This document shows positions 6,065-6,072 of a stretch of 6,072 nucleotides of DNA, piece after piece (the first letter of the stretch is position 1; every line of letters starts with the position of its first letter). The notes beneath the pieces are model-generated. The model was not told the origin of the DNA, searched no databases, and worked only from the letters and a program-made list of their open reading frames with translations. Source of the stretch: Synergistaceae bacterium (GTDB lineage Bacteria > Synergistota > Synergistia > Synergistales > Synergistaceae); NCBI GenBank assembly GCA_031264605.1, contig JAISDQ010000045.1, forward strand, positions 1 to 6,072, read 5' to 3'. The translations under genes were made by a program, and so were the position numbers.

Positions 6065-6071
6065 CTTGAAA
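6059..6071. promoter_or_regulatory. 13-bp palindrome over the -35 box; possible operator
   Basis: TTTCAA-C-TTGAAA is a perfect inverted repeat of two 6-bp arms about one central base. It includes the whole -35 hexamer of the minus-strand promoter, so a bound dimeric regulator would block RNA polymerase. No regulator gene is in the window, and the site is short and AT-rich enough that chance is possible. Confidence 0.35.
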
Positions 6072-6072
6072 C

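Noticed and set aside
1..6072. CRISPR array, insertion sequence, tRNA/rRNA or phage features
   Set aside because: No spaced direct repeats, transposase or integrase motifs, terminal inverted repeats or cloverleaf-like segments were seen on either strand.

Overview
The window holds a four-gene, plus-strand metabolic operon (about 326-4877), a convergent minus-strand gene (4947-5996), and a strong stem-loop between them. Coding regions are GC-rich, yet they use ATA (Ile) and AGG (Arg) codons freely. The gaps, especially 1-325 and 6011-6072, are clearly AT-richer. The gene types and this codon style would fit an anaerobic, acid- and amino-acid-fermenting bacterium such as a member of Synergistota or a GC-rich Firmicute. 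That is inference from style only; no taxonomic marker is present.

Layout. 1-325 has no confident gene. It shows an open frame running in from the left edge (to 135), an 18-codon ORF with a good ribosome-binding site one base later (137-193), and AT-rich sequence. Then come a beta-hydroxyacid dehydrogenase (326-1207), an IlvD/Edd-family dehydratase very close to dihydroxy-acid dehydratase (1233-2894), a small VOC-fold metalloprotein (2910-3338) and a divergent DASS/SLC13-type anion transporter (3405-4877). Gaps of 25, 15 and 66 bases and the shared direction indicate one transcript. A 10-bp perfect GC hairpin (4913-4936) sits between this operon and the convergent gene, a homologue of 2,4-diaminopentanoate dehydrogenase. 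That gene has its own good sigma-70-like promoter (6036-6064, minus), overlapped at the -35 by a 13-bp palindrome.

How they may work together (inference): the transporter imports a carboxylate, the Fe-S dehydratase removes water from a 2,3-dihydroxy acid to give a 2-oxo acid, the beta-hydroxyacid dehydrogenase interconverts a hydroxyacid with its semialdehyde or oxoacid, and the VOC protein acts as an epimerase, lyase or detoxifier on an intermediate. No ilvB, ilvC, ilvE or leu genes lie in the window, so the IlvD-like enzyme looks catabolic rather than biosynthetic by context, although its sequence is very DHAD-like. The exact substrate cannot be read from the sequence. The possible novelty is this gene combination and the altered motifs in the transporter and the diaminopentanoate-dehydrogenase-like protein, not a new defence or mobile system; none was seen.
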